Below, one piece after another: positions 1-7,168 of a DNA stretch of 10,148 bases (its first letter is position 1; every line of letters starts with the position of its first letter). Source of the stretch: Piscirickettsiaceae bacterium (GTDB lineage Bacteria; Pseudomonadota; Gammaproteobacteria; Thiomicrospirales; Thiomicrospiraceae); the NCBI GenBank assembly GCA_027019045.1, contig JALUXI010000204.1, forward strand, positions 1 to 10,148. Direction: 5' to 3'. The translations under genes and the position numbers were made by a program. The notes beneath the pieces are model-generated. The model was not told where the DNA came from and searched no databases. It saw nothing but the letters and a program-made list of their open reading frames with translations.

Positions 1-672
1 TTGTAGAGCGATTAAACAACGCCCCGATACGGGAATGGCAGCCGAGGCAAGGTTGTTTTGCAAAACCTCTGCTTGCCAAGCTTGGAATTGGCTTTCGGCA
101 ACCAGACCCTGCTCATGCAGATAAAAATAGCGGCGGCCTGCTTGAATGGGCTGTTGTTCCAAGTCCCATTCTAGGTTTAATCCCAGCCCCATCTCTTGGA
201 GCAGCTGAAGCTCAAACTGCCGCAGAATCCAACTCATCTGCTGTCGATTATTATCGGTCATCTCGGATAACTGCTGTAAATGGGTTTGATAAGCCGCAAA
301 AACCCCTTCAACCGCCACACGAGGATAGAGCAGACGATACAGCAACTCATTCATATACAAAGCACAGATTTTTGCTTCACCTGCCAAGGCTTGATATTGA
401 GAATAGCTTTCTGCTGGCTCAAATTGGCGTAATGCGACCAACTCAGATAAGGCGTTCTCTTTTTCCTGCCAACTCAATAAGAGTGGTTGAAAAGGCTGCA
501 ACCAAGCCAGTTTCTGGGTGCTACTTTTAGAACGCCCTCTACTTGGACGCACCCCTTTGACCACTGCATTGAACTTGCCTTCCGTTTCAGAAAAAAAAGT
601 GGTTAAAAAGCTGGTCTCTCGGTAAGGACGACGATGCAACACAAAGGCGGTAACCGAAAATTGTGCCGCCAT
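1..672 (-). CDS. recO: DNA repair protein RecO (partial, C-terminus beyond the window)
   Basis: RecO helps load RecA onto SSB-coated single-stranded DNA in the RecFOR pathway of gap repair and also anneals strands. I translated this open frame by hand: 224 codons run from the ATG at 672 to the window edge without a stop. The N-terminal part reads like the RecO OB-fold, with LHRRPYRETSFLTTFF at residues 12-27 followed by an EGKFNAVVKGVRPSRG stretch. The helical middle contains ALYMNELLYRLL and RQFELQLLQEMGLGL, both typical of gammaproteobacterial RecO. E. coli RecO is about 242 residues, so only a short tail should be missing. The start lies 6 bases after the era stop and has no clear Shine-Dalgarno sequence, so translation probably depends on ribosomes finishing era. 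It is the last visible gene of the lepA-lepB-rnc-era-recO run; pdxJ often follows in relatives but is outside the window. Confidence 0.93.
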   Translation of the reverse strand, partial: MAAQFSVTAFVLHRRPYRETSFLTTFFSETEGKFNAVVKGVRPSRGRSKSSTQKLAWLQPFQPLLLSWQEKENALSELVALRQFEPAESYSQYQALAGEAKICALYMNELLYRLLYPRVAVEGVFAAYQTHLQQLSEMTDNNRQQMSWILRQFELQLLQEMGLGLNLEWDLEQQPIQAGRRYFYLHEQGLVAESQFQAWQAEVLQNNLASAAIPVSGRCLIALQ

Positions 673-678
673 AAGAAA

Positions 679-1659
679 CTAGCCCGTGTGGTCTTCAGTA
701 TATCCTAAGCTGGCCAAGGCTCTTTCATCGTCCGACCAGTTCTCTTTCACCTTCACCCACAGCTCCAGATGCACCCTCTCTCCCAGCAAAGTGATCAAAT
801 CTCGACGGGCTTGAATTCCCATCTGTTTAATCTGCTCACCCTTTTTCCCAATCACAATCTGCTTTTGTCCTTGCCGTTCGACCAAAATCAAGGCATGGAT
901 GACCCATCGCCCCTCTTCTTCATCATATTTGAACTGCTCAATTTCAACCGTCGCTCCATAAGGTACCTCTTCACCCAAAGAGCGCATCAACTTTTCTCGC
1001 ACAATCTCCGCTGCTAAAAAACGAGTGGAGCGATCGGTGACAAAATCTTCTGGGAACAGCGGAGGCTGTTTAGGTAGATATTTTAAAATCTCCTCCACAA
1101 TAATATCCAAGCCCGATTTTTTATAGGCTGAAACAGGGATTGCGGTAACAAACTCAACCTTTTCACCCAACTTCTGCAAAAACGGCAAAAGATCTGTTTT
1201 CTTTTTAATGAGGTCAATTTTATTGACCACTAAAATTACTGAAGCTGAAGCGTGCTTGAGCTTCTGTGCGACCGCTTCATCTTCTTGCGTCCAACGCCCC
1301 GCTTCCACTACAAACAGAATCACATCCACATCCACCAAGGCACTGCTGGCAGCACGGTTCATATATTTGTTAATTGAGCGTTTTTCACCCAGATGCATCC
1401 CTGGGGTATCGACATACACAATCTGCTTCTGCTCATCGGTATAGATGCCGTGGATACGGTGACGGGTGGTTTGTGGCTTATGGCTAGTGATGCTGAGCTT
1501 CTGCCCCAGCAGCTCATTCATTAAAGTGGATTTCCCCACATTGGGTCGCCCGACAACAGCGACAAAGCCTGCCTGATAATCAGGCAGGACTGGGAATTCT
1601 GATAAAATTTCCGAATTTTCGGTCTCCGTTTGATCTTTTTGTTCGGATACTTGCGTCAT
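679..1659 (-). CDS. era: GTPase Era
   Basis: Era is an essential GTPase that binds 16S rRNA near its 3' end and assists 30S subunit maturation. The 326 residues show a complete G domain: P-loop GRPNVGKS at 37-44, switch threonines in QTTRHRI at 63-69, DTPG at 84-87, NKID at 146-149 and SAY at 177-179. A C-terminal KH RNA-binding domain follows, with the GKKG loop at 271-274. The protein starts about 25-30 residues earlier than E. coli Era, with a polar, acidic, unconserved extension rich in E, Q, T and S. That start is supported by a GAGGAG-type ribosome site at 1669-1674, inside the end of rnc, with 9 bases between it and the ATG. No later methionine precedes the P-loop. The gap to the rnc stop is only three bases. 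Identity is very secure; the function of the extension is unknown. Confidence 0.98.
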   Translation of the reverse strand: MTQVSEQKDQTETENSEILSEFPVLPDYQAGFVAVVGRPNVGKSTLMNELLGQKLSITSHKPQTTRHRIHGIYTDEQKQIVYVDTPGMHLGEKRSINKYMNRAASSALVDVDVILFVVEAGRWTQEDEAVAQKLKHASASVILVVNKIDLIKKKTDLLPFLQKLGEKVEFVTAIPVSAYKKSGLDIIVEEILKYLPKQPPLFPEDFVTDRSTRFLAAEIVREKLMRSLGEEVPYGATVEIEQFKYDEEEGRWVIHALILVERQGQKQIVIGKKGEQIKQMGIQARRDLITLLGERVHLELWVKVKENWSDDERALASLGYTEDHTG

Positions 1660-1662
1660 CTT

Positions 1663-2358
1663 TTAGGACTCCTCGCCCAATGCTTGTAATGCGTGTTCTG
1701 CCGCTTTCTGCTCTGCTTTACGACGGCTGCTATCTGTGGCTTCAAATTTGGTTTTCAGCGGCTCAACATAACACGCCACGGTAAACTGCTGGGCATGCGC
1801 CGCCCCATTAACACTGATAATGCTATAAACAGGTAAATCATATTGACGAGATTGTAAAAACTCTTGCAAACGGGTTTTTGCATCTTTACCAATGGTTTTG
1901 GGGTTTAAATCCTGCAGACGGTCTTTAAAAATACGCTTTACAAAAGCTCGGCAGGGTTCAATGCCGCCATCTTCGTAAATGGAGGCGATAATCGCTTCCA
2001 CCGCATCAGCAATAATCGACTTACGAGTATGTCCGCCGCTTTTCAACTCACCAGGGCCAAGCGTCAGATAGTCTCCCAAACGGTACTCTGCCCCGATTTT
2101 CGCTAGAGTTTCTCCTTTGACCAAATGGGCACGAATGCGGCTCAAATCTCCTTCAGGAATGTTTTTAAACTGATGGTACAGCATGTCCGCCACCAAGAAG
2201 TTAACCAAGCTATCGCCAAGAAACTCTAAGCGTTCATTATTCTTGGCACCGACACTGCGATGTCTCAATGCCAAAGCTAATAAATTAGAATCCTTATATT
2301 CATAGCCTAACTTTTTAGACAGCTCTCGTAACTTTGCTTGTTTTTCTACCGCTGACAT
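1663..2358 (-). CDS. rnc: Ribonuclease III
   Basis: RNase III cleaves double-stranded RNA, for example in rRNA precursors, and regulates some mRNAs. From the chosen ATG the protein has 231 residues, close to E. coli's 226. The family signature NERLEFLGDS lies at about residues 41-50 and carries acidic metal ligands E42, E45 and D49. D118 and E121 in the IADAVEAI stretch complete the active site. A double-stranded-RNA-binding domain fills residues of about 158-228, ending in a basic helix with SSRRKAEQKAAEHAL. Start choice: a GTG at 2361 is in frame one codon upstream. The ATG at 2358 shares its A with the lepB stop (TGATG) and sits 7 bases after an AAGGGA ribosome site. The GTG would sit only 4 bases from that site, so I favour the ATG. 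Both options make translation coupled to lepB. Confidence 0.97.
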   Translation of the reverse strand: MSAVEKQAKLRELSKKLGYEYKDSNLLALALRHRSVGAKNNERLEFLGDSLVNFLVADMLYHQFKNIPEGDLSRIRAHLVKGETLAKIGAEYRLGDYLTLGPGELKSGGHTRKSIIADAVEAIIASIYEDGGIEPCRAFVKRIFKDRLQDLNPKTIGKDAKTRLQEFLQSRQYDLPVYSIISVNGAAHAQQFTVACYVEPLKTKFEATDSSRRKAEQKAAEHALQALGEES

Positions 2359-3140
2359 CACTGAATCCCTTTGCCAATGCGACCAAAGTGTACGCCATTA
2401 TCCCAGTTCATCCAGATCATAAAGGCACGACCTTTTAGGTTTTTCTCAGGGACAAAGCCCCAAAAACGGCTGTCATTACTGTGATCACGATTATCGCCCA
2501 TCATAAAGTAGTAGCCCTGCGGCACCTTCACAGGCGGCATATCAAAACTGGATTTGTCTTGATCAATCAAAATCTGATGCTTTTTCACCCCGCCTCGTTT
2601 CAACGGAAGCGACTCCTCAACCAAGGTAGCACCATTCATCATTTTTCCTGCTCCTGTACCAATATAAATCCCCAAGACTTTTTGCGAAGCAGGCTTGCCA
2701 TTGATATAGACAACACGGTTTTTATAAGCCACGGTATCGCCTGGCAGACCAATTACCCGCTTGATGTAATCAACCTCTGGATCTTTTGGATACTTAAACA
2801 CCACCACATCACCCCGATGAGGTTCGCCTGTGGGGATGATTTTGGTGCCTGTCACGGGCAATTTGACCCCATAAGAGGACTTGCTCACTAAAATAAAATC
2901 GCCAATTTCCAAGGTCGGATACATGGAGCCTGAAGGAATGCGGAAAGGCTCAACAATAAAAGAACGCACCACCAAAACAATAAGAAAAACAGGAAAGAGC
3001 GAACGGGCATACTCAATCCAGATCGGTTCTGGTACCGTGGTCACTGATTTTAATCTTTGTGGTCGCCAGATAATTTTATCCAAATAGGCAATCACCCCTG
3101 TCACTGCCGTGGCAATGACCAATATTAACTCAAAACTCAA
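2358..3140 (-). CDS. lepB: Signal peptidase I
   Basis: Signal peptidase I is an inner-membrane serine protease, with its active site facing the periplasm, that removes signal peptides from exported proteins. The 260-residue protein is shorter than the 324 residues of E. coli but has all key parts. Membrane segments lie at about residues 2-20 and 46-62. Box B, IPSGSMYPT, carries the nucleophile S72. The general-base lysine is K127 in DYIKRVIGLPGD. Box E is the GDNRDHSNDSRFWGFVP stretch near the C-terminus. The start codon is TTG, overlapping the lepA stop as TTGA. It is strongly supported by AGGAG at 3148-3152, 7 bases upstream, while the nearest ATG is out of frame and hits a stop after five codons. 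The end overlaps the rnc start. Co-transcription with lepA is conserved from E. coli. Confidence 0.97.
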   Translation of the reverse strand: MSFELILVIATAVTGVIAYLDKIIWRPQRLKSVTTVPEPIWIEYARSLFPVFLIVLVVRSFIVEPFRIPSGSMYPTLEIGDFILVSKSSYGVKLPVTGTKIIPTGEPHRGDVVVFKYPKDPEVDYIKRVIGLPGDTVAYKNRVVYINGKPASQKVLGIYIGTGAGKMMNGATLVEESLPLKRGGVKKHQILIDQDKSSFDMPPVKVPQGYYFMMGDNRDHSNDSRFWGFVPEKNLKGRAFMIWMNWDNGVHFGRIGKGIQ

Positions 3141-4948
3141 GATTCATCTCCTGTATTCAAAATGGCTAAAAACGCCTCCTGCGGTAGCTCGACATTCCCG
3201 ATCTGCTTCATCCGCTTTTTCCCTTCTTTCTGCTTCTGCAACAGTTTTTTCTTCCGTGACACATCCCCACCGTAACACTTAGCGGTTACATTTTTACGCA
3301 ATGCTTTCACATTGCTTCGGGCAATGATTTTGCTACCAATCGCTGCCTGAATCGCCACATCAAACATCTGACGAGGAATAATCTCTCGCAGCTTTTCAAT
3401 CAACACCTTACCACGTTGCACTGCTGTGCTGCGATGCACAATCACCGCCAAGGCATCCACAGGATCGCCATTGACCAAGAACTCCATCTTCACCAGATCT
3501 GACGCTTGGAAACGGCGGAATTCATAATCCATGGAGGCATACCCACGACTAGTGGACTTCAAACGATCAAAGAAATCGAGTACCACTTCATTCAGCGGCA
3601 ATTCGTAAGTCATCGACACCTGATTACCGCTGTACTGCATATTTTTCTGCACGCCCCGCTTCTCGATACAGAGTTTCATCACGGAACCAACATACTCCTG
3701 CGGCACCAAAATATTGGCTTCCACAATCGGTTCACGAACCTCTTCAATCGTAGAGGCATCTGGCAGACTGGAGGGGTTATCGACCTTAATGATTTCGCCT
3801 TTTTTGGTCAAGACTTCATACACCACCGTCGGGGCAGTGGTAATGAGATCAAGATGATATTCTCGCTCCAACCGCTCTTGGATGATCTCCATATGCAGCA
3901 TCCCCAAAAAGCCACAACGGAAACCAAAGCCCAAAGCATCTGAACTTTCAGGCTCAAAATGCAAAGCGGCATCATTCAATCGCAACTTCCGCAAGGCTTC
4001 CCGTAAATCTTCATAATCTTCAGAGCTCACAGGGAAGAGTCCAGCAAAGACACGAGGTTGAGCGGGGGCAAATCCAGGTAAGGGTTCTATATCCGTCGCC
4101 TTGGCATCCATGATGGTATCCCCCACAGGCGCACCGTCTATATCTTTAATTCCCGCAACCACAAAGCCCACTTCTCCAGCGGTCAAGGCATCTGTCGGCG
4201 TACGCCGTGGGGTAAAAATCCCCACTTGATCAACCTGATGCTCCTCTTTGGTTGACGCGATCTTAATCTGGCTCTTCTTCGCAATTTTGCCATTCACCAC
4301 CCGCACCAAAGAGACCACACCCAAATAAGGGTCAAACCAAGAGTCAATGATCAACGCCTTCAAAGGGGCATCAGGATCCCCTTCTGGCGGAGGGATACGG
4401 TGAACAATCTCTTCCAAAATCTCTTCAACCCCGATGCCTGATTTCGCACTCGCCTGCACTGCATCATGTGCTTCAATGCCGATAATCTCTTCAATCTCAT
4501 CCACCACCCGTTCAGGCTCGGCGGCGGGCAGATCGATTTTATTCAGCACAGGCAACACTTCTAACCCCTGCTCAATCGCCGTATAACAGTTAGCAACCGT
4601 TTGTGCTTCCACCCCTTGAGAAGCATCCACCACCAACAAAGCCCCTTCACAAGCGGCTAAAGAGCGAGAGACCTCATAAGAGAAGTCCACATGACCTGGG
4701 GTATCGATAAAGTTCAACTGATAGGTTTCCCCATCTTTCGCTTTATAGTTCAGCGTTACACTCTGTGCCTTAATGGTAATCCCTCGCTCCCGTTCAATAT
4801 CCATGGAGTCGAGTACTTGGGCTTCCATTTCACGGTCACTGAGACCCCCGCATACCTGAATAAAACGATCAGCGAGCGTGGATTTTCCATGATCAATATG
4901 GGCAATAATAGAGAAGTTACGAATATGTTTTAAATCTTGTTGGGACAT
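3137..4948 (-). CDS. lepA: Elongation factor 4 (LepA), translational GTPase
   Basis: LepA/EF4 is a ribosome-binding GTPase, related to EF-G, that affects translation under stress and 30S biogenesis. From the ATG at 4948 it has 603 residues, against 599 in E. coli, and is collinear throughout. G-domain motifs are AHIDHGKST at 16-24, RGIT at 55-58, DTPGH at 82-86 and NKID at 136-139. Domain II, the EF-G-like domains (ALGFGFRCGFLGMLHMEIIQ) and the LepA-specific C-terminal domain (AKCYGGDVSRKKKLLQKQ) all follow. An upstream in-frame ATG at 4978 would add ten unconserved residues and lies about 20 bases from a terminator. Neither start has a convincing ribosome site, so the choice of 4948 rests on family length. 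It is the first gene of the coupled run leading to recO; its TGA overlaps the lepB TTG. Confidence 0.97.
   Translation of the reverse strand: MSQQDLKHIRNFSIIAHIDHGKSTLADRFIQVCGGLSDREMEAQVLDSMDIERERGITIKAQSVTLNYKAKDGETYQLNFIDTPGHVDFSYEVSRSLAACEGALLVVDASQGVEAQTVANCYTAIEQGLEVLPVLNKIDLPAAEPERVVDEIEEIIGIEAHDAVQASAKSGIGVEEILEEIVHRIPPPEGDPDAPLKALIIDSWFDPYLGVVSLVRVVNGKIAKKSQIKIASTKEEHQVDQVGIFTPRRTPTDALTAGEVGFVVAGIKDIDGAPVGDTIMDAKATDIEPLPGFAPAQPRVFAGLFPVSSEDYEDLREALRKLRLNDAALHFEPESSDALGFGFRCGFLGMLHMEIIQERLEREYHLDLITTAPTVVYEVLTKKGEIIKVDNPSSLPDASTIEEVREPIVEANILVPQEYVGSVMKLCIEKRGVQKNMQYSGNQVSMTYELPLNEVVLDFFDRLKSTSRGYASMDYEFRRFQASDLVKMEFLVNGDPVDALAVIVHRSTAVQRGKVLIEKLREIIPRQMFDVAIQAAIGSKIIARSNVKALRKNVTAKCYGGDVSRKKKLLQKQKEGKKRMKQIGNVELPQEAFLAILNTGDES
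3148..3152 (-). promoter_or_regulatory. Ribosome binding site that fixes the lepB TTG start
   Basis: AGGAG on the minus strand lies inside the last codons of lepA with 7 bases between it and the TTG at 3140. This spacing and the lack of any usable in-frame ATG decide the lepB start. Confidence 0.8.
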
Positions 4949-4997
4949 GAAGTTTCTTGAATTTGATTGAATTGGCATATTTTACGACAAAACCAAC

Positions 4998-5025
4998 AAA
5001 AAAGCCGCAATGCATTGCGGCTTTT
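4998..5025 (-). terminator. Rho-independent terminator after mucD (perfect palindrome)
   Basis: Positions 5000-5025 form a perfect 26-base palindrome centred between 5012 and 5013, with a GCCGCAATG/CATTGCGGC core. Read on the minus strand the hairpin is followed by six T residues, which is an intrinsic terminator for the rseC-mucD transcript. On the plus strand only four T follow, so termination in that direction would be weaker. It ends about 20 bases before the upstream lepA ATG, so lepA must have a promoter almost inside this interval or depend on read-through. Confidence 0.85.
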
Positions 5026-5042
5026 AAAGATTGAGTTCTCAT

Positions 5043-5120
5043 GATAACTGCTCAGCTACCCCTGAAATGCATCATTTGAAACAGACAAGACGGATTTCAG
5101 GAGTGAGTTGAGTCATTACC
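5043..5120. repeat. Imperfect-palindrome repeat element, copy 1 (after mucD)
   Basis: The arms 5043-5068 and 5094-5120 are inverted repeats of each other, matching at about 20 of 27 aligned columns, and share the CCTGAAAT block. The stretch 5086-5120, read on the minus strand, matches 6579-6613 on the plus strand at 31 of 35 bases, so this is a repeated element and not a lone hairpin. Its last base is the third base of the mucD stop codon. No T tract follows, so it is not itself a terminator; the real terminator lies just beyond. It resembles REP- or MITE-type intergenic elements in size and symmetry, but I do not recognise the family. Confidence 0.75.
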
Positions 5121-6559
5121 TATTTTCTGCCTAATACCAAAGGTAAGAACAATGAATGACCATTGCGAACCACTCGGACAGGAATGGCACGACCTTTTGG
5201 TGCGTGTTTAAGGATTTGAATCAACTGTGGAATTGACTTCACAGGCTGGAAGTTCAAAGTCACCAAGATATCTCCAGGTAGGATGCCCGCTTTTTGTGCT
5301 GCACCACCTTCGACCACACTGACAATTTCCACACCAAAGGGTAGATTCAATGCTTTCAACTCTTTTGGTGTTAACTCACGCACCATGGCACCGAAATCAC
5401 CTGTGTTATTATCCCCTTTGGCACTGGCAACCTGCCCTTCCTCTTCAGGCAGGGGCTTCAGCTTCACGGTAAGTGTTTTTGCTTTACCTTGGCGTAAGAT
5501 TTTCATCTCCACTGGTTTTCCGACAGGGGCAGTGCCGACCAAAGGAGGTAGATCCGTTGAACGGTGAATTTTTTGTCCATTAAACTCAACAATAATATCC
5601 CCTGGCTGCAATCCTGCTTCTTCAGCGGCAGACCCTTTCACCACTTCGGCGACTAAAGCCCCTTCAGGTTGACTCATGCCAAATGATTGTGCCAGCTCAC
5701 CCGTGACTTCCTGTACCTGCACACCTAAGAAACCGTGTACCACATGACCATGCTGCTTAATCTGCTCGGCAACACTCATTGCAATATCGATTGGAATGGA
5801 GAAAGACAGTCCCATATAGCCGCCAGACTTACTATAAATCTGCGAGTTAATCCCCACGACTTCGCCTTTCATATTGATTAAAGGGCCACCAGAGTTACCT
5901 GGGTTAATCGGCACATCGGTCTGGATAAAAGGCACATAGGTATCACTCGGCAAAGCCCGCCCTAAAGCACTGACAATTCCGTGTGTGACTGTATAATCCA
6001 ATCCAAAGGGTTCACCAATGGCCAACACCCACTGACCAATTTTTAAATTTTTAGCGCTGCCAATTTTGGCATAAGGCAAATCGGTCGCATTGATTTTAAT
6101 CAAAGCGACATCAGTACGAGGATCCGTACCGATGACTTTCGCTTTCATCTCTTTACGATCGTAAAGCTTGACCACGACTTCATCCGCCCCTTCTACCACA
6201 TGATTATTCGTCAAAATGTAGCCATCAGAACTGATAATAAAGCCCGAACCTAAAGAACGCACCACCTCTTCTGGTAGCTGTCGAGGCACAGGGCGTCCTT
6301 GCATGCCTCCACCTGGCAATCCAAAAAAGAAACGCATAATATCATCTGGCATGCCATTAAAAACGGGCGGCACCTTCGCTTTCACATGCTTAGTGGTACT
6401 GATATTCACCACTACCTTGGTATTCTCTTCTGCTAACTGCGTAAAATCAGGCAGCTTGGATGAATCATCACTCAAAAATCCTGCTTGAGCCGAAGAAAAG
6501 CCTGCAAAGCTTCCCAGCGTTAAGGCTCCGATCAGTAGCCATTTATTCATTCTTTTCAT
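5120..6559 (-). CDS. mucD: Periplasmic HtrA/Do-family serine endoprotease (MucD/DegP/DegQ type)
   Basis: This is an envelope quality-control protease that degrades or holds misfolded exported proteins. The 479-residue product begins with a classic Sec signal peptide: basic MKRMNK, hydrophobic core, and likely cleavage after AQA at residue 26. The trypsin-like domain has the catalytic triad H120 (TNNHVV), D150 (TDVALIK) and S223 (GNSGGP). Two PDZ domains follow at about 275-368 and 387-476, each with a typical AG-x2-PGDI loop (AGLQPGDII, AGILPGDIL). The gene lies between rseC/mucC and lepA as in Pseudomonas, which favours the name mucD over degP or degQ; sequence alone cannot separate these orthologues. 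An AGGA site lies 8 bases before the ATG. The gene is bracketed by two inverted copies of a palindromic repeat and is followed by a strong terminator. Confidence 0.95.
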   Translation of the reverse strand: MKRMNKWLLIGALTLGSFAGFSSAQAGFLSDDSSKLPDFTQLAEENTKVVVNISTTKHVKAKVPPVFNGMPDDIMRFFFGLPGGGMQGRPVPRQLPEEVVRSLGSGFIISSDGYILTNNHVVEGADEVVVKLYDRKEMKAKVIGTDPRTDVALIKINATDLPYAKIGSAKNLKIGQWVLAIGEPFGLDYTVTHGIVSALGRALPSDTYVPFIQTDVPINPGNSGGPLINMKGEVVGINSQIYSKSGGYMGLSFSIPIDIAMSVAEQIKQHGHVVHGFLGVQVQEVTGELAQSFGMSQPEGALVAEVVKGSAAEEAGLQPGDIIVEFNGQKIHRSTDLPPLVGTAPVGKPVEMKILRQGKAKTLTVKLKPLPEEEGQVASAKGDNNTGDFGAMVRELTPKELKALNLPFGVEIVSVVEGGAAQKAGILPGDILVTLNFQPVKSIPQLIQILKHAPKGRAIPVRVVRNGHSLFLPLVLGRK

Positions 6560-6578
6560 TCTATTTTTCCTATTTTTG

Positions 6579-6649
6579 GGTAACGACTCACCTCACCCCT
6601 GAAATCCGCCTTGAATTGACGAATTTCAGAAGCAATCTAAGCCGTTACG
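6579..6649. repeat. Imperfect-palindrome repeat element, copy 2 (between rseC and mucD)
   Basis: This roughly 70-base element begins GGTAACGACTCA, ends TAAGCCGTTAC, and has an internal CTGAAAT/ATTTCAG pair. It is inverted relative to copy 1, with 31 of 35 bases identical over 6579-6613. In the minus-strand transcript it can fold into an 11-pair outer stem and a 13-pair inner stem separated by an internal loop. The positions where the arms differ in those stems become G-U pairs. It starts 3 bases after the rseC stop and ends 19 bases before the mucD ATG, so it fills most of that intergenic gap. No T tract follows on the minus strand. Confidence 0.75.
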
Positions 6650-6652
6650 GTA

Positions 6653-7168
6653 TCAACTGAGTAATTTTGTTGCTATCGGCAATTCAGGCCGATAAAACGC
6701 TTTCACGCCCCACCAACCCAATACCATCCCAGACAGACTGCCCAGAATGGTCCAAATTTCATTTGACTGCCCCATCAAAGCTTGCATCAACAAGCCGCCA
6801 GCAAACAGCCCCACCAGCGGCACACCATACGCCATTAGCGTATGTTTCATTAAGGTCGATTCAGGCAACTCCAACACCACCACATCACCCACTTCAAGAA
6901 CCTGACCAGTCCCATTGATCACTTTCAATGGCACTGATTTCTCGGTATTTAACAGCTTGGCTAATGTCGAAGTGCCGCAACTGCCTTCTGCATGACAACC
7001 ACTGCACCCACCACTGCTGCGTTGGGTCTGCACCCAAATATAGCTGCCACCAGTATCATCAGAATAGGCATCATCAACCTGCAACACCACAGCTGTGGCC
7101 AGTGCGACCTCATCAACATCAGATGCGGCGGGTAAGGGAGAATTAGACATAGGGCTTGAATTTTCCAT
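6653..7168 (-). CDS. rseC: SoxR-reducing system / sigma-E regulatory protein RseC (MucC) family
   Basis: RseC/MucC is a small inner-membrane protein. In E. coli it modestly affects sigma-E activity and it has been linked to reduction of SoxR. The 171-residue product has the family cysteine cluster C55-x2-C58-x5-C64 in a CSGCHAEGSCGTSTLAKLL context. It is followed by a beta-rich part with EVGDVVVLELPES, then two membrane segments at about 107-131 and 136-157, the first containing the typical AYGVPLVGLF. About 20 N-terminal residues are Ser/Pro-rich and unconserved. An alternative ATG at 7150 would remove six of them, and neither start has a strong ribosome site. In E. coli and Pseudomonas the gene follows rpoE-rseA-rseB (algU-mucA-mucB). 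Here it is the first gene of its operon and faces nadB directly. Confidence 0.9.
   Translation of the reverse strand: MENSSPMSNSPLPAASDVDEVALATAVVLQVDDAYSDDTGGSYIWVQTQRSSGGCSGCHAEGSCGTSTLAKLLNTEKSVPLKVINGTGQVLEVGDVVVLELPESTLMKHTLMAYGVPLVGLFAGGLLMQALMGQSNEIWTILGSLSGMVLGWWGVKAFYRPELPIATKLLS

Noticed and set aside
2359..2361. GTG as the rnc start, one codon before the ATG
   Set aside because: The ribosome site would be only 4 bases away, while the ATG has 7 bases of spacing and the common TGATG coupling arrangement; the difference is a single residue.
3506..3943. 145-codon open frame on the plus strand opposite lepA
   Set aside because: It is entirely antisense to conserved LepA domains and shows no protein family features; the same applies to the other plus-strand frames opposite lepB, era and mucD.
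4949..4978. Upstream in-frame ATG of lepA
   Set aside because: It adds ten residues not found in LepA homologues and lies almost against the terminator; kept only as an alternative.
4917..5042. 42-codon minus-strand frame starting ATGAGAACT between mucD and lepA, overlapping the lepA start
   Set aside because: It crosses the terminator palindrome and part of lepA in another frame, has no good ribosome site, and its product resembles nothing known. It could be a leader peptide, but nothing supports that.
5043..5120. Copy 1 of the palindromic repeat as the mucD terminator
   Set aside because: No T tract follows the hairpin on either strand and its stem has several mismatches; the perfect palindrome at 5000-5025 with six T is the better terminator.
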